A stretch of DNA of 64,000 bases, from NCBI GenBank assembly GCA_949128115.1, contig OX421962.1:37781745-37845744 (forward strand), written 5' to 3'. The DNA is from Anaspis maculata. Taxonomy: Eukaryota; Arthropoda; Insecta; Coleoptera; Scraptiidae. The notes under the pieces were generated by a model that ran no database searches, was not told the origin of the DNA, and saw only the letters and a program-made list of their open reading frames with translations. Position numbers and translations under genes: made by a program. Positions 12,201 through 22,451 of this stretch are shown in pieces (positions within the stretch are counted from its first letter, which is position 1; every line of letters starts with the position of its first letter).

Positions 12201-15200
12201 CTTAGTTGTCTGTAATATTAGTGGAACATTTCACCTCAAACACTGAACGGTCAAAAGGTTGAGAGAACATCAGAGATCAACATCGCTGCAAAATATTGAT
12301 TTCAACGTTGCATGGTATTCGCAATTTTGTTTGAAATTCATGTTGAGTTTGGAATAAGCAGGCAACATTGCAGCAATCTAACACATGAATATTTCAAACA
12401 TAACATTATTTTATAGTTGCAGCAATGTTGAACTGCAATTAAACTGCAATGCATTTGAATTTGCCGCCGCGAATATGGTATATTTTTGTTGATTTTGTTG
12501 GTATAAATGCAGAACTAAAGAGTTTCTTGCGTTTTTCTCGATTCCCACTCAACATCAACAAGTCGTTGCTGGCAAGACAAGGACTGTGTTCAGCGTGTGT
12601 TTCCTAAATTGTTTTGCTGCAGCTGCCGTCAAGTTGTGAAGTTAAGTTGTCAGTGGAGAACAGTAGTTTGGAGGCAGATGATGGCTTGGTTTCAACATAC
12701 AAGGACCCGATACATCAGGAAATAATTGTGAGATGTGGAAGAATTGTGAGAGTGTAGTGAGGAAAGTTAGTTGTCTGCCTTAGTTATCACCTATATTATA
12801 GTTAAAGCTTTATACTTATGTATATGAAAGTTGAATAAGTTGAGGAATAAAAGTTTTAGTTGACCTCGAATGAGTTCCATTTTCAACCTTCTTCACATCC
12901 GGTAACATTAATAATAAATATTGTGAGCAAAAATCTTGGTCGTCAGATAGGTGTGAGGTGTGTATTTAAAGAAAACAAAAATTTGAAGCTGTGAAAAAAA
13001 GGAAATGTGAATTGGCATTTCAACACCATGAACTTGATTTCAGTAACCTTCACTTTTCAGTCATCTTACCAATAAGGCTTGTCACATTTCTTCTTGTTTT
13101 GTTTTATCACTGACGACTAGAATTTCGAGCTCACCACAGTCAGTATAAAATATAGTGCTTTTCAGTCATTTTTGACAGGTGGTGGAAAGGTATTTGGTGA
13201 ATACGTATTTGAAATCTGTTTTACGAAATCATTTTTTCGAATGAAATTCTTGAAAAAGCAATTATATTGGAATTTCATTGAAATTATACCGAATTCGCAA
13301 AATAGATTCCAAATATATCATCAGATGCCTAATCCTCCACCCGCCAAAATACCTAGCTGAAAAGGACTATACTCACCTCACGTTGCGACAACTAATAATT
13401 TCTGGGTTCCTGCAACCTACCAAAGCTATTTTGCTTCAATATTTCTGAGCAATGTTGATGCAACGTTGATCTGGGTCACCAGCTCAATATTGCGTTGCAA
13501 TGCATTTTGGTGGCCGTTTCGACGTTGCCAGAAGCTTTCAGTAATGTTGCTGGTCCGTAAAGTGCAACATTGCAGATTTCAACGGAATGTTACTTCAACT
13601 TTCTAGCAATCAAACCATGTTTAGTGGGATATGTGTGTATCAAGATGGCAAAGCGTATCCGACTGTACAGTCAGAAAACCGTTTAATAAGAAGGACGTAG
13701 TCTGCAAATTGGTCACTTATAACGTATGGTCCGAAAGTTTTGGGAAATTGTTCAAAGCTAATAACTTTTTCTGAATAGTCTTTATTTTTCAACTTGATGT
13801 TGCAAAAATTAACATCATATTGTTTCGAGCGGCGATCCCATACATATTGGTAAACACTCGATCTTTCTGGATCCTTCCAGCCTTTAGATTGCAGTGTGGA
13901 ATGTTCTGGTGCATTCCAGAGCGCGCGTTTACGTGGAGCCTAATGGGGAGACTTCAATGCTCGATCGAGAAAAATCTGTCCATTTTGGCGGAGGCGCCGC
14001 TCCAGAACCCGCCAGAATTATACGGATAATGTGTACGATTATTCAGGAATGGTCTAGAAACCGCATATGCCGAGCCACTATGGAATTTGCTGGAAGTAGA
14101 CAGAAAGTTCGGGAACACTATTCGGAGGCCTTATATAAGGCATCAGCCGGCAGCTCGCAGCAGTATTGAATTGGAATGCGAAGTGATAACGAGTGCGAAA
14201 CAAGCGAAGTTCCTGCGATATAATTCCAAGTAGATAATTGTTGGTGTATAGTTATTGTAGTACGCAGAAATAAACAGTGTGTTTTAAATCGATCGCCTCA
14301 ATTATATTCGAACCCGTACGCGAAATATCGTAACAATATATAACCATAAAGGTGCGTTCAATCAGCTTATTTAGCCGTAAGTTTTAATTTTAGTCGCAAG
14401 CGCAGCGACGCCTATTGGCTCTCATGAACCAGCCTCCTCAGAACAGCCAATGAGCGATGCAGCGCTTACGGCTAAAATTAAAACTTGCGACTAAATAAGC
14501 TGACTGAACGCACCTTGACAAATTAATATTCGACATATTGATAATGGACCATCATCTTCGATTGATCTCAATTTTCTTCTGCCATGTTCCATAATTCTCT
14601 GTATCAATTTCTTCAATGCGAAATTCTCTAATGTTATTGAAAAATGCGACGCCGTAATTGGTCTTCATTTGCAGCTTCCCATCCCTTGTCGTATACTATC
14701 CTGCTCAATACTTACCAAAAATCTTATATTGGTCGAGCTTGCGGTACATTGCGAGGCAGGAGCTCAGAGAAATTAATCCTGCTGTTGTCCAGAGAATGAT
14801 CGAACATGGCAGAAGAAAACTGAGAGCCATCAAAGATAATGGCGCATCTTCAATATGTTGAATATGAATTTAGTATTGTTGAAGATGATGCTAGTTTTTG
14901 CAATATTAAGTTACAAAATTAAAACAACCCAAAAAAGTTATTAGCTTTTAAAAAATTTCCCAAAACTTTCGGACCATACGTTATGTCAGAGATACGTGGG
15001 TGTACAATGTACATATTACAATTTTTTCATCGAATTTTTTCATCAGATATGCTTTTTTCAGATAACACAGCAACATAGGTAACTACAGAGTAACAGTTTT
15101 CCTGAATCATTGTCAGGCTCGGTGGTAGGTAGATAGGTACGACTACCCCCACTAATTTAAAAAAGAACCCATATTTGTTCTAAAATGTTGCAACCTCATT

Positions 15201-18200
15201 TACCACAAATCATGCTGAAATTGCGCCTCAATTTTCAATTATGTTAGGTTGAAAACAGACGAACACACTTCAGAAATCGTCACTAGACTGATCGATAATT
15301 GGGTAGAATTACAAAGCACCGATCAAGCAGTATTTATCGAAGCCGTTGAACAGCTCGTCGTGAACGCAGAGCTGGGAGCCGTTACGATGCAAGCTCTGCG
15401 AAAATCCGTGGAAAAACTGGCATCAAGCACCGAATGTTCAAAAATCCACGCCGTGATTCTAGTCAAGGACAAGTTCCTGTCCTTATTTTCCAGTCAAAAT
15501 GCAAAAGAACTGTCACCTGCCGACATACTCTTCTGCACGCTGTTATCGCACGATACCACTACAGAAGTGACCAGTTATGAAGTCCTCCTCAGCGGTGCCA
15601 ATCGTAGTCCCAGTTGTTTAGCACACGTAGTCCATGTCGTCCCGATCAGCGAAGGTATCAACGTTTTGTATCTCCTGGAAATGGGAAATCCAGCAGTTTC
15701 TTCGAGCCTCTACGAAACCTTCATCAATTTGCACAGCATGCAGATGATTCAAATCCAAAGAGACGTCGAAACCTTACGTCCGGCGTTCGAGAATCTCGAT
15801 CATTCCGTCAAAAAACTGAACGAATCCCTGAAGAGAAACAAACAGGCTTCCGTCGAGAACTGTGCCAAACAAATGAGCAAGAAATGGGAAGTCATCAGGA
15901 AAAAATATTTGGAGTTCATAAAGAACGCTTCTTCGGACGAGGCGCTGCTCAGGGCCGAAACGTTGGCTTTGGGCCTGCTGGAGACGCTCAAGCAGCTTTT
16001 GAGTTTGAATTCGATGGATCAAGGTGCGGGTTCGTCCAGTCGGTCGCATGCCACGGTAGTGGCGGGCATTGTGGAAAAAGAGCTCGAAAGTTACATCGAG
16101 TTCTTGCAAGTGAAAGCCGTTCGCAACTTTACTCTTGGATCATATCCTTTTTGCCGCTGTGTTTTTGTTTTTGGTTCATTTTTGAGCATGCCTAATCCTT
16201 AATTGTTGCCAGTACAGATTCCATAACGATCAATAAGTATTTAGAAGAGTTTCCCGGGATTGTCCACTTTTTGTACGTGGACAGGACGAATCACAGGCTT
16301 ACAGCTCCGACACTTGACTTCAACAGCGTGGATGGGACTGGAAAATTGATCAAAACTAAGGTAGGTACAATCATTTTTTGCTGTGCTCTCACTTTCTAAT
16401 GCCTGGATTCTGGATTTATTGGGGGGAGTTGATGGAGCGTAGTTCCACCTGACACGTAAAGCCTCATTATTGGGCCCATATAATACCTCTTCGCAGATCA
16501 GCCGGACTCACCGAGCCACATTGTGGTATAGTCTGTACACCGATAGAACGGACTTTTTCGAATTTCAGTGATGTAACCTATAGCAAACAAAAGCACCAAA
16601 GACTGTAACAACATAGGCGCGTTTGGAACTAATATTAGTTTTGTTCGGTTGGTAGTTTTACCCGGGCAAATTATTCCTACGCCAAGCCAATGGCATTACA
16701 TTCAGCGAGTTTGACAATTACGTACGATTTCTAACCTCCATTTCTCTATGATGTTTGTTATTTTTAGTCGGCTCGGCTGTTGTGAGTGTTGTGTAATAAA
16801 ATCAGCTTCATTCAAAAATATTATTTTCTCATTCATTAAAATTGGTGTTAAACTGGTGTCATTTAAAATTACCATAGCACTTAGCTGTGATTAACGGAAA
16901 TAAGCACCTCTTTCTAACTGGAATTTTAAATTTCGCGGGTAACGCTCGGGACTACTTTTCAAGCGGATGAATCTGGTGGTCCTTTCTATCAGTGTATAGA
17001 GTATACCGGATGTTTGATGGTCAGTTCATCCAAGCATCTGGGATCAACAAGCGCACGCGGTTTACCTAGACTCTGTCTTTGACCCCCGAATCGCAGGTGC
17101 GGATGTCCGACACATCCATGCACGCTCTGCGCCGGTACGTTCTTGACTTCGTCAGAGTCAGCCTTCCCACGCTACCGGTTTTCCTCTACACAATGCTGTA
17201 CTGCCGGTTGCAGGCATGTTATACTTGGGGGGTTTTCCTAGGACCACCCCTGAGGAGGAGGAGTTCTAGCCTCAGTTCTAGCCGACTTAGGATCAGATCA
17301 TAGGCTACTTCGTTTGGGCAGGTGCGCATGCTTGAAGGCTCCCAATTTTGAAAACTTTCGTACACCTGTCAGTTGAATGGCAACGCTGCATGCCTCTGTC
17401 TAGCCGCCTGACCAACAACTGGTTCCTGGCTGTCACTTTTATACATACCGTAAATGCATCTCTTCGTAGCTTCTTTGAACTTCCTTCTCGGTACAGCCAT
17501 TTTCAACAGGTTCTGTTCTTTCGTCAAAACATGATCAAATGAAATGTAGGTCAGGTAGAAACGAGAAGTGTGATCATAATTGTCACATGTGACAGTTGGC
17601 GCCGATGTCTTGCTGTTTTGAGCGCTGTTGCCATTTTTGTTGTTCCTGAACTTCCACAAATGATCATTGAACTTAATTTCAACGAAACATTTCCTTTGAA
17701 TATAAAAAATGATATCTAACATTCAACCAAATTATTTGTGGAATTTTAGGTGCACTACAATACTTTTTAGTGTTAATTTTCAATATCAGTGTACGAAACT
17801 ATGAAATTCGCGCCAGACATGCGCACTCAAAAAAACCGAAATGAAGGGACCTATTGAGATCAGATGAGACCCGCCAGCGGCTCGCCCACTGGAACTACGG
17901 ACCGGCGGTCTCCCATCAAACTCCTGGCAGCGCTGAGGTTTGCTGCAGTCGAGTTATCACCCGACTGCAGTGGTGTATTACACGCTATGCCCTCCTTTTC
18001 CTGGTGTTCAAAAACATTACGGACTTTAAAGCGCAATGAATATCGGCCGTAGCATTCTGTGATCTATTGCCCACTATTATGGCAGTTACTACTTATTTGA
18101 AGCAATACAAGTAATAATTATTGTGACTGGATATTTGGATTTAAGCAGACTTCCATCAACATTATGCGGTAGGTTATTGAATTGCATATTCCTATGGCCA

Positions 18201-18903
18201 TTAACGTAGAAGCGAAAAATCCACGTAAAAAGTAAAATGTTGGTCTACTGCACTCATAGACAAGACTCTACTACACATTCAGGGTTGCGTCCCAGGGCAC
18301 CTTGGAAGCAAAAAAAGTCCTAACACGGAATGACATTTAGTGTACTATGTTTTTGACGCGCGAACCACAAGCACATACGTAAATGTGTGGCCCAAAGTTG
18401 ATTTAAACTTCAAGTAGGAATCTAAATTCAGGACAGGCATTCGTTCCGAAAAATTTACATACTTTTTTTAAAATAATGCATCAAGCATCAAGCTTTCCAA
18501 TACTTATGCTGATCTTTCCTTTCAGATTTGGAACATGGTGAATTTCTCACGCAACCACCTACAAGAAGGAAATTTGTCGCTCATGTGGAAAGACACAATG
18601 TTCAATTATTCGTATTTCCTCTGGTTCGAGGACACGACTGGTACCCCCCTAAAACCTTTGATTTTCCCAACCAATTCCTCCAGGGCTTTGCCACTAGCCG
18701 GGGTAATTGGAGACGACTTTTACAGAAAATTAAAAGAAGTCTGTTTCCCCAAAATGTCACCGGCCAAAATCAGATGTTACGAATTGTTTTGTATCCATTT
18801 GGGCCTGGTGACGGCAAGTTGCGTGTTGGAGCATACGCGGAGATTAGCAGCAACCATATGGGAACTTCGCGGAGTTCCAACGCATCCTATCGACTTGCTA
18901 TAA
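6243..18903 (+). CDS. HPS1: HPS1 homologue, BLOC-3 complex subunit (Hermansky-Pudlak syndrome 1)
   Basis: With HPS4 this protein forms BLOC-3, the guanine nucleotide exchange factor for Rab32/38-type GTPases in biogenesis of lysosome-related organelles such as pigment granules. I assign six coding exons: 6243-6362, 6418-6561, 6616-6728, 15248-16141, 16216-16360 and 18526-18903. They join in frame to 597 codons (human HPS1 is about 700). Diagnostic matches to human HPS1 include the N-terminal longin-like exon (MECLLIFDHLNDIVF), FPGIVHFLYVDRT in exon 5, NYSYFLWFED and KIRCYELFCIHLG in exon 6. Introns 1, 2, 3 and 5 are GT-AG. Intron 4 (16142-16215) is AT-AC. Intron 3 is 8.5 kb of nested TEs and intron 5 is 2.2 kb with a hAT-type insertion. 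AATAAA lies 3 bp after the stop (18906-18911). Family assignment is firm. Confidence 0.92.
6809..6928. mobile_element. 120-bp palindromic MITE, TTA target duplication
   Basis: Terminal inverted repeats begin TGGTGGATTCATGCAT and the arms extend through almost the whole element. It is flanked by TTA at 6806-6808 and 6929-6931. A 3-bp TWA target duplication is typical of the PIF/Harbinger superfamily. It sits in HPS1 intron 3, 80 bp after exon 3. Confidence 0.7.
7025..7505. repeat. Inverted repeat, ~140-bp arms around a ~200-bp unique centre
   Basis: The sequence around 7025-7165 (containing AGCCGCACATTTTACAG and ATGCGATTTACTTACG) returns as its reverse complement at 7370-7505. The centre, 7166-7369, is not repeated. 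Consistent with a small foldback transposon in HPS1 intron 3. Confidence 0.65.
7730..9960 (+). pseudogene. RTE-like LINE reverse transcriptase remnant, interrupted
   Basis: Degenerate non-LTR retrotransposon coding sequence. The segment from about 7840 contains RFADDIAVLA (RT motif C, F/YADD) and, further on, NFCYLGSQITQDGRSKRDIK. After a 1.3-kb insertion it continues with IAQGRVAFNKKL, LYGCETWTVGEADKEKLEAF and EMWCYRRMMEIS, then several in-frame stops. These are the familiar C-terminal blocks of RTE-type insect LINEs. The N-terminal endonuclease and RT blocks 0-B are missing. It cannot be functional. Confidence 0.8.
8134..9430. mobile_element. 1.3-kb TIR DNA transposon inside the LINE remnant, AT duplication
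   Basis: Termini are CCCAGTGAACACGG at 8134 and its exact complement CCGTGTTCACTGGG at 9417-9430, flanked by AT at 8132-8133 and 9431-9432. Excision in silico restores the LINE reading frame across the site (...DIKQR-IAQGRV...). Internal DNA has many GACGTC/GAAGTC-like motifs but no transposase. A 2-bp AT duplication is known for ISL2EU-type elements; that classification is tentative. Confidence 0.75.
10100..11645. repeat. Inverted repeat element, ~340-bp arms, ~880-bp centre
   Basis: The left arm (about 10100-10445, containing CATGAAATTCGGTACACATA and TTGTCCCGGGAATTTTTCAT) returns in reverse complement at about 11325-11645. The centre, about 10446-11324, is unique, GC-richer in places, and has no convincing ORF. 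Probably a non-autonomous foldback transposon. Exact ends were not resolved. Confidence 0.65.
11700..12035 (+). repeat. Repeat family A, copy 1 (possible SINE)
   Basis: Begins near a B-box-like GGTTCAATCCC and includes TGCCGGTTGCAGGCATGTTA and CTGCAGTCGAGTTATCACC. A second copy lies in HPS1 intron 5 at about 17080-17298 plus 17858-18035, where a hAT-type element has been inserted. The tRNA-like start suggests a SINE, but an intact tRNA head was not demonstrated. Confidence 0.55.
12130..13629. mobile_element. 1.5-kb TIR element with ACATTGC-type subterminal repeats, TA duplication
   Basis: Ends are TCCCACTAAACATGG (12130) and CCATGTTTAGTGGGA (to 13629), each flanked by TA, giving a 1500-bp element. 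Both subterminal regions are crowded with variants of AACATTGC/GCAATGTTG. No transposase was recognised in the centre. TA duplication suggests the Tc1/mariner/IS630 group, but the subterminal repeat array is unlike simple mariners. Confidence 0.7.
13821..14335 (+). mobile_element. Solo LTR, 515 bp
   Basis: Starts TGTTTCG and ends CGTAACA, with an ATAT duplication directly on each side (13817-13820 and 14336-14339). It has an LTR-like internal order: a TATA-type box (CTTATATAAGG, about 14130) and later an AATAAA-type signal (GAAATAAAC, about 14268). It is absent from the matching arm of the host foldback element. A 4-bp duplication would fit a Gypsy-type element. No internal coding region remains. 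Confidence 0.7.
14352..14518. repeat. Short palindromic MITE-like element
   Basis: GGTGCGTTCAATCAGCTTAT near 14353 is matched by AAGCTGACTGAACGCACC near 14500-14516, with arms of about 55 bp. The centre has CCAAT-type pentamers. I could not identify a target duplication. Confidence 0.55.
16142..16215 (+). other. U12-type (minor spliceosome) AT-AC intron of HPS1
   Basis: The 5' splice site reads ATATCCTTTT, the exact minor-class consensus. A TCCTTAAT branch-point element lies at 16196-16203, and the intron ends in TAC at 16213-16215, about 13 nt after the branch adenosine. No GT donor joins exons 4 and 5 in the correct frame. With AT-AC ends the reading frame is kept (exon 4 leaves two bases, exon 5 gives one), producing ...VRNFTLGS-DSITINKYLEEFPG, which aligns with the human protein across the junction. 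Length is 74 bp. Confidence 0.88.
16523..17007. mobile_element. 485-bp TIR element in HPS1 intron 5
   Basis: Imperfect terminal repeats: GGTATAGTCTGTACACCGAT at 16523 and, reversed, a matching stretch ending GTATACC at 17007. No coding capacity. Target duplication not clear. Confidence 0.5.
17080..18035 (+). repeat. Repeat family A, copy 2, interrupted
   Basis: The two parts, 17080-17298 and 17858-18035, align to copy 1 at 11700-12035. Removing the intervening 17299-17857 element plus one 8-bp duplication restores the family sequence exactly at the joint (ACTTAGGATCAGATGAGACC versus GCTTAGAAGCAGGTGAAACC). Confidence 0.65.
17299..17857. mobile_element. hAT-type non-autonomous element, 8-bp target duplication
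   Basis: 559 bp, flanked by perfect GATCAGAT at 17291-17298 and 17858-17865. Ends are CATAGGCTACTTCG and the complement of TCAATAGGTCCCTTC. Two more copies occur in the window: 36371-36937 (same strand, nearly full length) and about 29404-29707 (opposite strand, truncated). An 8-bp duplication and CA start support hAT. ORFs running through it are shared by all copies but show no known domain. Confidence 0.75.
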
Positions 18904-19342
18904 AAAATAAATGAAAGCTGAATGTTGGGCTTTGAACAGTGTAATTTTCTCATAATAGTTAGTCATACATTTTTTTATACAAATATGTTTAAAACAGTGT
19001 TAAGAACAAAAGACTTGTGAATGAGCTTGTGAATAAATGTGTTAAATATTAGAATAACTTGTTTATTATCAATTCATTACTGAAGAAATGTCGCTTAAAT
19101 ATGCACTTCTTTTGGTAACTTAAATAATGGCAACTTATTTTTTGACCTTGCATGGCATTTACACAATTTTTTGCTGTTGTATCAAAAATATTCAGTTGCT
19201 TCAAATTTCAAAATCTAAACGCCAAAGCAGTGACATGAAGTCGTGGCTCAAGACCGATTCTGGTAGAAAAAGAAAAGAAACAGCAACCTAAATGCAGTCT
19301 AAAATCAACCTAGACACTGCAATGAAAAAAAACAAAACAACA

Positions 19343-20287
19343 TTACTTTCGCCGCCTAAGTCTAGTGGTAATTCCTTCCGTGCTGTTGAGTTCTGTAGGT
19401 TTCTCAAAATGTTTGTTTTGTGCTATCTCATTGGTAGTTCTTTTCTTCCCTTTCACAGATAACTTTTCTTCTTTGTCATCACTGTTAACAATAAGTCTGT
19501 TCTTTTTAGTTTCTTGAATTTTCTTCACTTCCTCTTCCAGTTTAACCAGTCTCGACTCAGCATCTGACAATCCATCTACGAGACTGTTCATGTGTCGCGC
19601 CAGTGCACTGTGGATGCTCCTCACAGTTTGCAGTCCATCCTCTCCAATTTTCAAACCATCAAGCACTTTTCGCAGTATTTTTGAGCTTGGTTCTGGAGTC
19701 AAGTAAGTGTTACTTGAGTCACTCAAGTTCTTAATATGCATAGGGATTTGCTGCATGTTATTGTGGTATCGCACAAATGTCTGTGAATACGAATGTGTTG
19801 AGTTATTATCTGAACTTTCGGTGACCATCACACAGCAAGAAAACAACTCAGGTGGTATATCGAAACACCGTGCCAATTGCAAATGGATTATTTTCTCGCG
19901 GAACGTGAGAACTGTGTTCAACGTGGGCTTGTACTTGTACCATGCTACGACTCTGTTTGTGGCTTCACCAAGGAAGTCTTTCACTTTTTCTTCGTCAACT
20001 TTTCCCACCGAGTCGTAAAAGTAGCAAGTATTTGGACAACTTATACACGAGTCTATCACGATGGTCCTGTCGATGTGTTCTTCTTGCTGGTCATTATCCG
20101 TGATCGTTCGACTCTTCTTCTCCTTGATCTGCCCCAGCAGGAATCCCTCCTAAAAGAACTAGGTTATGCACAAAAATGTCTTTCTTTAGAATCAAAAATC
20201 TACCTGACAGTAAGTGCTTTTGGTGGTTTCGTGCACGACGAACGCAAAAGCAGGCCCGGAAATGGAAACGACTAGAGTTTCAATCAT
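19343..20287 (-). CDS. Abro1: BRISC/BRCA1-A scaffold, Abro1 (ABRAXAS2)-like, MPN-minus protein
   Basis: Scaffold that holds the K63-specific deubiquitinase BRCC36 in the BRISC complex. Two exons: 20287-20204 (28 codons) and 20149-19343; total 296 residues. The first exon gives MIETLVVSISGPAFAFVVH, and exon 2 opens EGFLLGQIKE, the MPN-domain pattern (SISG...EGFLLG) of KIAA0157 proteins. The JAMM zinc ligands are absent, as expected for this pseudo-enzyme. VVAWYKYKPTLNTVLTFREK matches the family GWYRFRRN segment. Residues about 200-255 are heptad-rich (coiled coil used for BRCC36 pairing). The tail is basic and ends in TTRLRRRK, without the SPxF motif that binds BRCA1 BRCT domains. This favours Abro1 over Abraxas1. 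The TGTCAG-gta donor and tttag acceptor keep frame. Confidence 0.85.
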
Positions 20288-20755
20288 TTTTTGGGAATTT
20301 ACACAAACACAACAGCAAACATTGACGTTAAGTGGCGTGATGACATTAATGACATTTATCCACCCCAGATTTAACCAGCATCGCCAACAATTCGAATTGC
20401 AATTCCACCAGATGACTTTTCAGCACATTTTTCAACCACCTATTTTTATAACTAACTAAAAAATAGAAATTCGTTAGATATTAATGTCAAAGGGCTGAAA
20501 GAACAAAAAGAGCTTTCTTTTATAAAATGACACATTACAGATTACAGCTTACAACAAACAAAAATCTTTTATTGTGAAACAGCCGTGCTCTATGAACTTC
20601 GTCAACAAAAATCACTAGGGTTGTCAAAGTGACAGCTGTCACTGTCAAATTCAACAAATTCTGATGTTCATGTTCATGCATTTTTGTTTATCATCATTCT
20701 CGAATCTGAATCTTTTAAATAATAGTTTTCGCAACATTAACAGGGTGTGAACAGC
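20288..20755. promoter_or_regulatory. Divergent promoter region between Abro1 and RNF181
   Basis: The two start codons face away from each other with 468 bp between. No repeats or ORFs of note lie inside. There is a GTGACAGCTGTCACTGTCA palindrome-containing patch at about 20629-20647 that could be a factor site. Both transcripts must start here, so a shared bidirectional promoter is likely by position. Confidence 0.45.
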
Positions 20756-21300
20756 ATGGCTGACTATTTCGAAGAAATGGGCTGGACTCCTCTGGGCGAG
20801 GGCGAGACTCCAAATCAATTGCTTCATATGGCCAGGCTATTTCGTGATTTCAACATGTTCGAAGAGAGCGGTTTGGGGCAAGATTTGGCGCCTCCAGCCT
20901 CCAAAAAAGCCGTGGAAGAATTACCAAAAGTCCCCATTACAAAACCAGGTTTTAGGTTCGTTTTTGCCCTTATTATTTCATACTTGAAGTCTTCATTGCA
21001 GGAACACAGTGTCCAGTTTGCCTCAAAGATTTCCCAGTCAGCAGTCAAGCTGTCCAACTGCCTTGTCGCCACATATTTGATGAAAGTTGCATATTGCCGT
21101 GGCTTGGAAAAGTGAAGAGTTAATTCAGAGATATGTTAAAAAACGCTAATCTGCTGAGTTTTTAGACAAATTCTTGTCCTTTGTGTCGACTGGAGCTACC
21201 AACTGATGATGAAAACTATGAAGCTTTCAAGAAAGAGAAAATTAGAGCCAAGGCAAGGGAAGCTGATCTAGCGATTTTACATGATTCAATGTTTGGATAG
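20756..21300 (+). CDS. RNF181: RNF181, RING-H2 E3 ubiquitin-protein ligase
   Basis: Cytosolic E3 ubiquitin ligase. Three exons, 20756-20948, 21002-21111 and 21166-21300, joined at GT-AG sites, give 145 residues (human 153). The N terminus [10 protein letters not shown] is highly typical of the family. The RING-H2 finger starts at CPVC near residue 68, followed by [16 protein letters not shown] and [15 protein letters not shown], so all eight zinc ligands (C-C-C-H-H-C-C-C) are visible. A charged helix ends at HDSMFG. I start at ATG 20756; an upstream in-frame GTG is not credible. A TIR element begins only 46 bp after the stop, so the 3' UTR is short or runs into the repeat. Confidence 0.93.
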
Positions 21301-21345
21301 TGATAATTAGGAAATCTGTAATCATTTTCATGGCTTTTTGCATTA

Positions 21346-22451
21346 GGGTGAGCCAAGGAAAAAGTGTGTTGTGTTGGTATGATAACTAGATGCTAACGCC
21401 TTTATAGATTTGCTTTGCATAATTCAGTGATGGTCCGTGGTTCCTGTCGTGCTACTTTGTCGCTGTGATTTAGGTGTCACAGTTACACCATCTTCCGAGT
21501 AACAATAATTTTCAGTAACTGTCCATGCCATAACATTACATCAAAACGTAAATCGCCAGTAGCGTAGGCACGGCGGCAAGTCTAGCTCTACGCCACGGGA
21601 GCTAGGCTAGAAAGGGGCTAATAGGTGACTAAGGAGAAGAACTAGTAAAAGGATTTCACGGTTTTTCGTACCTACTACTGCTACTGCTATAACCAGAACT
21701 CCAAAAGCGGGAATACTAGCCCACTTTTACCCCACTTACCCCCCTGTGGCTCAGCTGCCACAGGAACTGTTGTTGCTGTAATGGAGAAATCACTGGCTTC
21801 CCCATCATTAGATAAAGTGGAAATTTTTTAGACTACGCAACGAAAATAGGAAAACGTGAATAGGAAATTTGCTGCGGCCGACGATGGGACATGCTCTCTA
21901 CTGGTTGGCGGCTCCTCGCTAATAATGCTAGGTGAACGGTGGTCACTGAAGAAAATGATGCCCAAGCGGCTAAGCACGGCAATACTGAAGAAAATTGAAT
22001 GTGATGTTGAGAAATCTGCTTTGAGCGGACATAAATTTATAGTCTGATTGCACCAGGCGAGGCACTTGCACGAGTGCACTGTGTTGTCAGATTTTTTCAC
22101 TTGAAACTTGTCCATTTCCTCTATGTATCTCCTTCTCCATACCTACCGATTGCTGTTTTAGTATTCAGTGATTTTCATTCCATTTTCTTTAGTACTGCCG
22201 CGCTTCGCCGCTTGGGCATCATTTTCTCCAGTGACCACCGTTCCCCTAGTATTATTAGCGAAGAGCCGCCAACTAGTAGAGAGCATGTCCCATCGTCGGC
22301 CGCAGCAAATTTCCACTCCAGGGAGGCTCACGTTTTCCTATTTTCACTGCGTATTTTAGAAAAGTTCTACTTGCATATCCACCAAGGCGTTAGCATCAAG
22401 TGATCATCGTACCATTCGTGCCAACACAACACATTTTTTCATAACTTGCTC
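21346..22451. mobile_element. 1.1-kb TIR/foldback element, TA duplication
   Basis: Outer ends GGGTGAGCC... and ...CTTGCTC flanked by TA. Inside, AGTGTGTTGTGTTGG (21362) pairs with CCAACACAACACA (22420), and 21832-22020 pairs with 22165-22350 (including GATGGGACATGCTCTCTACT). The left arm is longer by about 400 bp (about 21425-21825), evidently from a later insertion. Non-coding. Confidence 0.6.

Larger units (their letters stand above)
13722..14981. mobile_element. Tc1/mariner-type foldback element (TA duplication) with two nested insertions
   Basis: Termini ACGTATGGTCCGAAAGTTTT / AAAACTTTCGGACCATACGT are flanked by TA on both sides. The arms extend inward: 14525-14625 is the inverted copy of 14770-14880 (both contain a CATGGCAGAAGAAAA block). 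The left arm is split by a solo LTR (13821-14335) and a short palindromic element (about 14350-14518). No intact transposase is present. Confidence 0.7.

Noticed and set aside
15614..16195. 193-codon plus-strand ORF
   Set aside because: A shifted-frame shadow of HPS1 exon 4.
16110..16217. Conventional GT-AG or GC-AG splicing between HPS1 exons 4 and 5
   Set aside because: GT at 16110 leaves phase 0, and exon 5 then meets a stop. A GC donor at 16106 has the right phase but a poor context and would remove the conserved VKAVRN segment. AT-AC fits sequence and frame.
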